From: Cercis canadensis
Taxonomy: Eukaryota; Streptophyta; Magnoliopsida; Fabales; Fabaceae
DNA: 64,000 nt
Direction of reading: 5' to 3'
Assembly: GCA_003255065.1 (NCBI GenBank)
Contig: QAOA01005573.1
Location: 1 to 64,000 of the forward strand
The notes under the pieces are model-generated. The model did no database searches and was not told where the DNA came from. It worked only from the letters and a program-made list of their open reading frames with translations. This document shows positions 25,295 to 35,164 of the stretch, piece after piece. The position numbers and the translations under genes were made by a program. Position 1 is the first letter of the stretch. Each line of letters starts with the position of its first letter.

Positions 25295-25299
25295 CCTGG
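25295..25299. repeat. right target-site duplication (CCTGG) of the solo LTR
   Basis: CCTGG follows the ...TTCATCA terminus directly and matches 23863-23867. The satellite resumes in phase as GGATCCGATTTCGG, the GGTGAAAGAATG-type monomer that was interrupted. Confidence 0.95.
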
Positions 25300-25497
25300 G
25301 ATCCGATTTCGGTTCGTCTCTCTATCTGGTTCAGATTTTTTTCTTAGGTTTAACTGTATTTGGGAAGGATCTTTCCCCTGGTAGGTCATTGTTTCTGGCG
25401 CGGGACCCTCTTTCGGTTCGTCCCTGTATCTGAGTCGGATATTTTTCTTGGGTTTCACTGTATTTGAGAAGGAACTGTTTGCTTTGGGACATTGTAT

Positions 25498-25600
25498 TTG
25501 GCCCGGGACCCTGTTTCGGTTCCTCCCTGTATCAGACTCAGATATTTTTCTTGGGTTTCACTGTATTTGAGAAGGAACTGTTTGCTGTGGGACATTGTAT
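25498..25600 (+). repeat. example of the 103-bp monomer class
   Basis: The stretch from TTGGCCCGGG at 25498 to the next CTGGCCCGGG at 25601 is 103 bp. Its distal part is GCTGTGGGACATTGTA, one base shorter than the GCTGGTGGGTCATTGTA form. Confidence 0.95.
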
Positions 25601-25704
25601 CTGGCCCGGGACCCTGTTTCGGTTCGTCCCTGTATCTGACTCAGATTTTTTTCTTGGGTTTCACCATATTTGGGAAGGGATTGTTTTCTGGTGAGTCAGA
25701 GTAT
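25601..25704 (+). repeat. example of the 104-bp monomer class
   Basis: The stretch from CTGGCCCGGG at 25601 to the next equivalent landmark at 25705 is 104 bp. Its distal part is of the TTTTCTGGTGAGTCA type. Confidence 0.95.
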
Positions 25705-27735
25705 TTGTGTCGGGACCATGCGTCGGTTCGTCCTTGTATCTAACTCAGATATTTTTCTTGCGTTTCACTTCATTTGGGAAGGGAATGTTTTCTGGTAGGT
25801 CATTGTTTCTGGCCTGGGACCCTCTTTCGGTGTGTTCCTGTATCTAACTCGGATATTTTTCATGGGTTTCACTGTATTTGCGAAGGAACTGTTCGCTGTG
25901 GGACATTGTTTCTGGTCCGGGACCCTATTTCGGTTCGTCCCTGTATCTGACTCGGATTTTTTTCTTGGGTTTCACTATAATTGGGAAGGGATTGTTTTCT
26001 GGTGAGTCGTTGGATTTGTCCCGGGACCATGTTTCGGTTCGTCCTTGTATCTGAGTCAGATATTTTTCTTGGGTTTCACTGTATTTGAGAAGGAACTTTT
26101 TGCTATGGGAGAATGTATTTGGCCCGGGACCCTGTTTCGGTTCGTCCTTGTTTCTGACTCGGATTTTTTTTTCTTGGGTTTGACTATATTTGGGAAGGGA
26201 CTATTTTCTGGTGAGTCATTGTATTTGGCCCGGGACCCTGTGTCGGTTCGTCCCTGTATCCAACTCAGATATTTTTCTTGGGTTTCACTGTATTTAGGTA
26301 TGGACTGTTTCATGGTTGGTCAATGTATCTGACCCGAGACCCTGTTTTGGTTCGTCTCTGTATCTGACTCGGATACTTTTTTTGTGTATTACTGTATTTG
26401 CGAATGGACTGTTTGCTGGTGGGTCATTGTAGCTGGCCCGGGTCCCTGTGTCGGTTCGTCCCTATATCTGACACAGATATTTTTCTTGGGTTTCACTGTA
26501 TTTGAGAAGGAACTGTTTGCTTTGGGACATTGTATCCGGCCCGGGACCCTGTTTCGGTTCCTCCCTGTATCAGACTCAGATATTTTTCTTGGGTTTCACT
26601 GTATTTGAGAAGGAATTGTTTGCTGTGGGACATTGTATCTGGCCCGGGACCCTATTTCGGTTCGTCCCTGTATGACTCGGATTTTTTCCTTAGGTTTTAC
26701 TATATTTGGGAAGGGATTATTTTCTGGTGAGTCATTGTATTTGTGCTGGGACCATGTGTCGGTTCATCCCTGTATCTGACTCAGATATTTTTCTTACGTT
26801 TCATTTCATTTAGGAAGGGAATGTTTTCTGGTAGGTCATTGTTTCTGGCCTGGGACCCTGTTTCGTTCTGTCCCTGTATCTAACTCAGATATTTTTCATG
26901 GGTTTCACTGTATTTGAGAAGGTACTGTTTGCTGTGGGACATTGTATCGGACCCGAGACCCTGTTTCGATTCGTCCCTGTATCTGACTTGGATATTTTTC
27001 TTGGGTTTCATTGTATTTGAGAAGGAACTGTTTGCTGTGGGACATTGTATCTGGCCCGGGACCCTGTTTCGGTTCGTCCCTGTATCTGACTTGGATACTT
27101 TTCTTGTGTTTCACTGTATTTGAGAAGGAATTGTTTGTTGTGGGACATTGTATCTGACTCGGGACCCTGTTTCGGTTCTTCCCTGTATCTGACTCGGATT
27201 TTTTTATTGGGTGTCACTATATTTGGGAAGGCATTGTTTTCTGGTGAGTCATTGTATTTGTCTGGGGACCATGTGTCGGTTCGTCCCTGTATCTGACTCA
27301 GATATTTTTCTTGGGTTTCACAGTATTTGGGAAGGGACTGTTTTCTGGTAGGTCATTGTTTCTGGCCCGGGACCCTGTTTCGGTTCCACCCTGTATCTAA
27401 CTCAGATATTTTTCTTGGGCTTCATCGTATTTGAGAAGGAACTGTTTGCTGTGTGACATTGTTTCTGGCCCGGGGCCCTGTTTTGGTTCGTCCCTCTATC
27501 TGACTCGGATATTTTTCTTGGGTTTCACTGTATTTGAGAAGGAACTGTTTACTATGGGACATTGTATCTGGCCCGGGACCCTGTTTCGGTTCGTCCCTGT
27601 ATCTGACTCGGATTTTTTTCTTGGGTTTCACTATAATTGGGAAGGGATTGTTTTCTGGTGAGTCGTTGGATTTGTCCCGGGACCATGTTTCGGTTCGTCC
27701 TTGTATCTGAGTCAGATATTTTTCTTAGGTTTCAC

Positions 27736-28360
27736 TGTATTTGGGAAGGGACTGTTTTCTGGTAGGTCATTGTTTCTGGCCCAGGACCCTGTTTCGGTTC
27801 GTCCCTATATCTAACTCGGATATTTTTCTACGGTTTCTCTGTATTTGAGAAGGAATTGTTTGCTGTGGGACATTGTATCTGGCCCGGTTCCCTGTTTCGT
27901 TTCGTCCCTGTATCTAACTCGGATAATTTTCTTGGGTTTCACTGTATTTGAGAAGGAACTGTTTGCTATGGGACATTGTTTCTGGCCCGGGACCCTGTTT
28001 CGGTTCGTCCCTGTATCTGAAAGAATATTTTTCTTGGGTTTCACTGTATTTGGGAAGGGACTGTTCTCTGGTAGGTCATTGTTTCTGGCCCAGGACCCTG
28101 TTTCGGTTCGTCCCTATATCTAACTCGGATATTTTTCTACGGTTTCACTGTATTTGAGAAGGAATTGTTTGCTGTGGGACATTGTATCTGGCCCGGTTCC
28201 CTGTTTCGTTTCGTCCCTGTATCTAACTCGGATAATTTTCTTGGGTTTCACTGTATTTGAGAAGGAACTGTTTGCTATGGGACATTGTTTCTGGCCTAGG
28301 ACCCTGTTTCGGTTTGTCCCTGTATCTGACACGGATATTTTCTTGGGTTTAATTGTATTT
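27736..28360 (+). repeat. tandem duplication of a three-monomer unit (309 bp)
   Basis: The private variants TTTTTCTACGGTTTC, GGCCCGGTTCCCTG and TTTCGTTTCGTCCC occur in the same order at a shift of 309 bp (for example 27845 and 28154). Three monomers of 103 bp give 309. Outer bounds are approximate. Confidence 0.9.
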
Positions 28361-28713
28361 GAGAAGGAACTGTTTGCTGGTAGGTCATTGTTTCTGGCCC
28401 GGAACACTGTTTCGGTTCGTCCCTATATCTGTCTCAGATTTTTTTCTTGTGTTTCACTGCATCTGTGAAGGGTTTGTTTCCTGGTGAAAGAATGTTTCTG
28501 GCCTGGGATCCGGTTTCGGGTCGTGTTTGTATCTGGTTCAGATTTTTTTCTTAGGTTTCAATGTATTTGGGAAGGATCATTTTCCTGGTAGGTTATTGTT
28601 TCTTTCCCGGGACCATATTTCGGTAAGTCCCTGTATCTAAGTCGGATATTTTTCTTGGGTTTCACTGTATTTGAGAAGGAACTATTTGCTGTGGGACATT
28701 GTTTCTGGCCCGG

Positions 28714-28759
28714 GACCCTGTTTCGGTTCGTCCCCCGACCCTGTTTCGGTTCGTCTCTC
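28714..28759 (+). repeat. 23-bp tandem duplication inside one monomer
   Basis: GACCCTGTTTCGGTTCGTC occurs at 28714 and again at 28737, 23 bp apart, within one monomer. The second copy then continues into TCTCTATCTGACTCGG. This lengthens the monomer by about 23 bp. Confidence 0.92.
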
Positions 28760-29699
28760 TATCTGACTCGGATATTTTTCTTGGGTTTCACTGTATTTGA
28801 GAAGGAACTGCTTGATGTGGGACATTGTATCTGTCCTGAGACCCTGTTTCGGTTCGTCCCTGTATCTGACTCGGATATTTTTCTTGGGTTTCACTGTATT
28901 TAAGAAGGAACTGTTTGCTATGGGACATTGTATCTGGCCCGGGACCCTGTTTCGGTTCTTCCCTGTATCTGACTCGGATTTTTTTCTTGGGTTTCAATAT
29001 ATTTGGGAAGGGATTGTTTTCTGGTGAGTCATTGTATTTGTCCCTGGATCATGTGTCGGTTCGTCCCTGTATCTGACTCAGATATTTTTCTTGGGTTTCA
29101 CAATTTTTAGGAAGGGACTGTTTTCTAGTAGGTCGTTGTTTCTGGCCCGGGACCCTGTTTCGGTTCGTCCTTGTATCTAACTCGGATATTTTTCTTGGGT
29201 TTCACTATATTTGAGAAGGAATTGTTTGCTGTGGGACATTGTATCTGGCCCGGGACCCTGTTTCGGTTCGTCCTTGTATTTGACTCGGATATTTTTCTTG
29301 GGTTTCACTGTATTTGGGAAGGGATTGTTTTCTGGTAGGTCATTGTTTCTGGCCCGGGACCCTGTTTCGGTTCGTCCCTGTATCTGACTTGGATATTTTT
29401 CTTGGGTTTCACTGTATTTGAGAAGGAACTGTTTGCTGTGGGATATTGTATCTGGCCCAGGACCCTGTTTCGGTTCGTCCCTGTGTCTTACTCAGATTTT
29501 TTTCCTGGGTTTCACTATATTTGGGAAGGGATTGTGTTCTGGTGGGTCATTGTATTTGTCCCGGGACCTTGTTTTGGTTCGTCCCTGTATCTGAATCAGA
29601 TATTTTTCTTGGGTTTCATTATATTTGAGAAAGGACTATTTTCTGGTGGGTCATTGTATTTGGCCCGGGACCCTGTTTCGGTTCGTCCCTGTATCTGAC

Positions 29700-30215
29700 T
29701 CAGTTATTTTTCTTAGTTTTCACTGTATTTAAGTTTGGACTGTTTCATGGTTGGTCAATGTACCTGACCCGAGACCCTGTTTCGGTTCGTCTCTATATCT
29801 GACTCGGATATTTCTCTTGGGTTTCACTGTATTTGCGAAGGGACTGTTTGCTGGTGAGTCATTCTAGCTGGCCCGGGACCCTGTGTCGGTTCGTCCCTGT
29901 TTCTGACAATGATATTCTTCTTGGGTTTAACTGTATTTGAGAAGGAACTGTTTGCTGGTGGGTCATTGTATCTGGCCAGGAACCCTGTTTCGGTTCGTCC
30001 CTATATCTGACTCAGATTTTTTTTCTTGGGTTTCACTATATCTGGGAAGGGTTTGTTTCCTACTGAAAAAATGTTTCTAGCCTGGGATCCGGTTTCGGTT
30101 CGTCTCTGTATCTGGTTCAGATTTTTTTTCTTAGGTTTCATTGTATTTGGGAAAGATCTTTTTCCTGGTAGGTCATTGTTTCTGGCCCGGGACCCTCCTT
30201 CGGTTCGTCCCTATA
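29700..30215 (+). repeat. block copy, matches 31050-31565
   Basis: The copies match at a shift of 1,350 bp (13 monomers). Private markers are TATTTAAGTTTGGACTG, CTACTGAAAAAATG at 30060 and 31410, and GATATTCTTCTTGGG. Confidence 0.85.
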
Positions 30216-31049
30216 TCTGAGTCGGATATTTTTCTTGGGTTTCACTGTATTTGAGAAGGAACTGTTTGCTGTGGGACGTTGTATCTGGCCCGGCACCCTG
30301 TTTCGGTTCGTCCTTGTTTCTGACTCAGATATTTTCTTGGGTTTCACTATATTTGTTGAGGGACTATTTTCTGGTGGGTCATTGTATTTGGCCCGGGACC
30401 CTGTTTCGGTTCGTCCCTGTATCTGACTCAGATATTTTTCTTGGGTTTCACTGTATATAGGTACGAACTGTTTCATGGTTGGTTAATGCATCTGACCCGA
30501 GACCCTGTTTCGGTTCGTCTCTGTATCTGGTTCAGATTTTTTTCTTAGGTTTCACTGTATTTGGGAAGGATGTTTTTCCTGGTAGGTTATTATTTCTTTC
30601 CCGGGACCCTATTTCGGTAAGTCCCTGTATCTAAGTCGGATATTTTTCTTGGGTTTCACTGTATTTGAGAAGGAACTGTTTGCTGTGGGACATTGTATCT
30701 GGCCCGGGACCCTGTTTCGGTTCGTCCCTGTATCTGACTCAGATTTTTTTCCTGGGTTTCAATATTTGGGAAGGGATTGTGTTCTGGTGGGTCATTGTAT
30801 TTGTCCCGGGCCCTTGTTTTGGTTCGTCCCTGTATCTGAATCAGATATTTTTCTTGGGTTTCATTGTATTTGAGAAAGGACTGCTTTTCTGGTAGGTCAT
30901 TGTATTTGGCCCGGGACCTTGTTTTGGTTAGTCCCTGTATCTGAATCAGATACTTTTCTTGGGTTTCATTGTATTTGAGAAAGGACTGTTTTCTGGTGGG
31001 TCATTGTATTTGGCCCAGGACTCTGTTTCGGTTCGTCCCTGTATCTGAC

Positions 31050-31565
31050 TCAGTTATTTTTTTTAGGTTGCACAGTATTTAAGTTTGGACTGTTTCATGG
31101 TTGGTCAATGTAGCTGACCTGAGACCCTGTTTCGATTCGTCTCTGTATCTGACTCGGATATTTCTCTTGGGTTTCACTGTATTTGCGAAGGGACTGTTTG
31201 CTAGTGGGTCATTCTAGCTGGCCCGGGATCCTGTGTCGGTTCATCCCTGTATCTAACACGGATATTCTTCTTGGGTTTAACTGTATTTGAGAAGGAACTG
31301 TTTGTTGGTGGGTCATTGTATCTAGCCAGGAACCCTGTTTCGGTTCGTCCCTATATCTGACTCAGATTTTTTTTCTTGGGTTTCACTATATCTGGGAAGG
31401 GTTTGTTTCCTACTGAAAAAATGTTTCTGGCTTGGGATCCGGTTTCGGTTCATCTCTGTATTTGGTTCAGATTTTTTTCTTAGGTTTCATTGTATTTGGG
31501 AAGGATCTTTTTCCTGGTAGGTCATTGTTTCTGGCCCGGGACCCTCCTTCGGTTCGTCCCTATAT
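31050..31565 (+). repeat. block copy, matches 29700-30215
   Basis: This is the downstream partner of the 1,350-bp shifted block. It carries the same variant order with scattered substitutions. Confidence 0.85.
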
Positions 31566-31842
31566 CTGAGTCGGATATTTTTCTTGGGTTTCACTGTATT
31601 TGAGAAGGAACTGTTTGCTGTGGGACATTGTATCTGGCCCGGGACCCTGTTTCTCTTCGTCCTCGTATCTGACTCGGATATTTTTCTTTGGTTTCATTGT
31701 ATTTGAGAATGAACTGTTTGCTGTGGCACATTGTATCTGGCCCGAGACCCTGTTTCGGTTCGTCCCTGTATCTAACTCGGATTTTTTTTCTTGGGTTTCA
31801 CTATATTTGGGAAGGGATTGTTTTCTGGTGAGTCATTGTATT

Positions 31843-31872
31843 TGTCCCGGGCCCATGGTTGGTTAATGCATC
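31843..31872 (+). repeat. 30-bp remnant monomer (about 74 bp deleted)
   Basis: TGTCCCGGG at 31843 and TGACCCGAGA at 31873 are equivalent landmarks only 30 bp apart. GGGCCCATGGTTGGTTAATG joins the start of one monomer type to the end of the CATGGTTGGTCAATG type. CCATG or CATG at the join is shared by both donor positions. Confidence 0.88.
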
Positions 31873-34831
31873 TGACCCGAGACCCTGTTTTTCGGTTCGT
31901 CTCTGTATCTGACTCAGATTTTTTTTTTTGTATTACTGTATTTGCGAATGGACTGTTTGCTGGTGGGTCATTGTAGCTGGCCCGGAACACTGTTTCGGTT
32001 CGTCCCTATATCTGTGTCAGATTTTTTTCTTGGGTTTCACTGCATCTGGGAAGGGTTTGTTTCCTGGTGAAAGGATGTTTCTGGCCTGGGATCCGGTTTC
32101 GGTTCGTCTCTGTATCTGGTTCAGATTTTTTTCTTAGGTTTCACTGTATTTGGGAAGGATCATTTTCCTGGTAGGTTATTGTTTCTTTCCCGGGACCCTA
32201 TTTCGGTAAGTCCCTGTATCTAAGTCGGATATTTTCTTGGGTTTCACTGTATTTGAGAAGGAACTGTTTGCTGTGGGACATTGTATCTGGCCCGGGATCC
32301 TGTTTCGGTTCGTCCTTGTATCTGACTCGGATATTTTTCTCGGGTTTCAGAGTATTTGAGAAGGAACTGTTTGCTATGGGACATTGTATCTGGCCCGTGA
32401 CCCTGTTTCTATTCTTCCCTGTATCTGACTCGGATTTTTTTCTTGGGTTTCAATATATTTGGGAAGGGATTGTTTTCTGGTGAGTCATTGTATTTGTCCC
32501 TGGACCATGTGTCGGTTCGTCCCTTTATCTGACTCAGATATTTTTCTTGGGTTTCACAGTATTTAGGAAGGGACTGTTTTCTAGTAGGTCAATGTTTCTG
32601 GCCCGGGACCCTGTTTCGGTTCGTCCCTGTATTTGACTCGGATATTTTTCTTGGGTTTCACTGTATTTGGGAAGGGATTGTGTTCTGGTGGGTCATTGTA
32701 TTTGTCTCGGGACCATGTTTCGGTTCGTCCCTGTATCTGACTCAGATATTTTTCTTGGGTTTCATTGTATTTGGGAAGGGACAGTTTTCTGGTAGGTCAA
32801 TGTTTCGGGCTCGGGACCCTGTTTCGGTTCGTCCTTGTATCTAACTTGGATATTTTTCTTGGGTTTCACTGTATGTGAGAAGGAACTGTTTGCTGTGAGA
32901 CATTGTATCTGGCCCGGGAACCTGTTTCGGTTCGTCCCTGTATCTAACTCGGATATTTTTCTTGGTTTTCTTTGTATTTGAGAAGGAACTGTTTGCTGTG
33001 GGACATTGTTTCTGGCCCGGGACCCTGTTTCGGTTCGTCCCTGTATCTGACTCGGATATATTTCTTGGGTGTCACTGTATTTGAGAAGGAACTGTTTGCC
33101 GTGGGACATTGTATCTGGCCCGAGACCCTGTTTCGGGTCGTCCTTGTATCTGACTCGGATTTTTTTCATAGGTTTCACTATATTTGGGAAGGGACTGTTG
33201 TCTGGTGGATCATTGTATTTGGTCCGGGACCCTGTTTCGGTTTGTCCCAGTATCTGACTCAGATATTTTTCTTGTGTTTCACTTTATTTTCGAAGGGACT
33301 GTTTGCTGCTGGGTCAATGTAGCTGGCCCGGGACCTTGTCTGTTCGTCCCTGTATCTTACTCGGATATTTTTCTTAGGTTTCACTGTATTTGAGAAGGGA
33401 CTGTTTGCTGGTGGGTCATTGTAGCTGGCCCGGGACCCTGTGTCGATTCGTCCCTGTATCTGACTCGGATATTTTTCTTGGGTTTCACTGTATTTAAGTA
33501 TGGCTTGTTTCATGGTTGGTCAATGTATCTGACCCGAGACCTTGTCTCGGTTCGTCTCTGTATCTAACTCAGATATTTTTCTTGGGCTTCACTGTATTTG
33601 AGAAGGGACTGTTTGCTGGTGGGTTAATGTAGCTAGCCCGGGACCCTGTGTCGGTTCGTCCCTGTATCTGACTCGGATATTTTTCTTGGGTTTCACTGTA
33701 TTTGAGAAGGGACTGTTTGCTGGTGGGTCATTGTAGCTGGCCCGGGACCATGTGTCGGTTCGTCCCTGTATCTTACTCGGTTATTTTTCTTGGGTTTCAC
33801 TGTATTTGCGAAGGGACTGTTTGCTGGTGGGACATTGTAGCTGGCCTGGGACCCTGTTTCGGTTCGTCCCTGTATCTGACTCAGATTTTTTTCTTGGGTT
33901 TCACTGTATTTGAGATGGGACTGTTTGCTGGTGGATCATTGTAGCTGGCCCGGGACCCTGTGGCGGTTCGTCCCTGTATCTGACTCGGATATTTTTCTTG
34001 GGTTTCACTGTATTTCAGAAGGGACTGTTTGCTGGTGGGTTAATGTAGCTGGCCCGGGACCCTGTGTCGGTTCGTCCCTGTATCTGACTCGGATATTTTT
34101 CTTAGGTTTCACTATATTTAGGAAGTGATTGTTTTTTGGTGGGTCATTGTATTTGGCCCGGGACCCTGTGTCGGTTCGTCCCTGCATCTGACTCAGATAT
34201 TTTTCTTGGGCTTCACTGTATTTGCGAAGGGACTATTTTCTGGTTAGTCTTTGTTGCTTGCCCGGGACCCTATTTCGGTTTCTCCCTGTATCTGACTCGG
34301 ATATTTTTCTTGGGTTTCTCTGTATTTGCGAAGGGACTATTTTCGGGTGGGTCATTGTATCTGGCCCGGGAACCTATTTCGGTTCGTCCCTGTATTTGAC
34401 TCGAATATTTTTCTTGGGTTTCACTGTATTTGGGAAGGATCTATTTCCTGGTAGGTCATTGTTTTGGCCCGGGACCCTCCTTCGGTTCGTCCCTGTATCT
34501 GACTCGGATATTTCTCTTGGGTTTCACTGTATTTGGGCAGGGACTATTTTCTGGTAGGTCATCGTTTCTGGCCCGAGGCCCTTTTTCGATTCGTCTCTGT
34601 ATCTGACTCAGATATTTTTCTGGGGTTTCACTGTATTTAGGTATGGACTTTTTCATGGTTGGTCAATGTATCTGACCCGAGACCCTGTTTCGGTTCGTCT
34701 CTGTGTTTGACTCGGATATTTTTCTTTGGTTTCACTGTATATGAGAAGGGACTGTTGTCTGGTGGGTCATTGTACCTGGCTCGGGACCCTGTTTCGGTTC
34801 GTCCCTGTATCTGACTCAGATTTTTTTCTTG

Positions 34832-35015
34832 GGTTTCACTGTATTTGCGAAGGGTCTGTTTGCGGGTGGGTCATCGTCGCTGGCCCGGGACCCAGTGTCG
34901 GTTCGTCCCTGTCTCTGACTAGAAAATTTTTCTTGGGTTTCACTGTATTTGCGAAGGGTCTGTTTGCGGGTGGGTCATCGTCGCTGGCCCGGGACCCAGT
35001 GTCAGTTCGTCCCTG
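34832..35015 (+). repeat. single-monomer tandem duplication (104 bp)
   Basis: The rare string GCGGGTGGGTCATCGTCGC occurs at 34862 and 34966, exactly 104 bp apart, and GGGACCCAGTGTC follows in both. This is a one-monomer duplication. Confidence 0.92.
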
Positions 35016-35164
35016 TATCTGACTCGGATATTTTTCTTTGGTTTCACTGTATTTGAGAAGGACCTGTTTGCTAATGGGACATTGTATCTGGCCCAAGAAC
35101 CAGTTTCGGTTCGTCCCTTTATCTGACTCTAATTTTTTTCTTGGGTTTCACTGTTTCTGGGAAT

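Larger units (their letters stand above)
25295..33180 (+). repeat. satellite array 2, section rich in 103-bp monomers
   Basis: This is the direct continuation of array 1 after the solo LTR, in the same orientation and family. It is rich in the monomer end GCTGTGGGACATTGTA or GCTATGGGACATTGTA, one base shorter than the GCTGGTGGGTCATTGTA form. Markers shared with array 1 recur, including GGTGAAAGAATG monomers near 28490 and 32070. TTTCCCGGGACC monomers followed by CGGTAAGTCCC recur near 28601, 30595 and 32184. I saw no gene or foreign insertion. Confidence 0.96.

Noticed and set aside
25601..25704. tRNA-derived monomer (GGTTCG resembling a T-loop)
   Set aside because: No acceptor, D-arm or anticodon stem could be matched around the box, and the A-box position does not fit. 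Only the six-base core resembles a tRNA.
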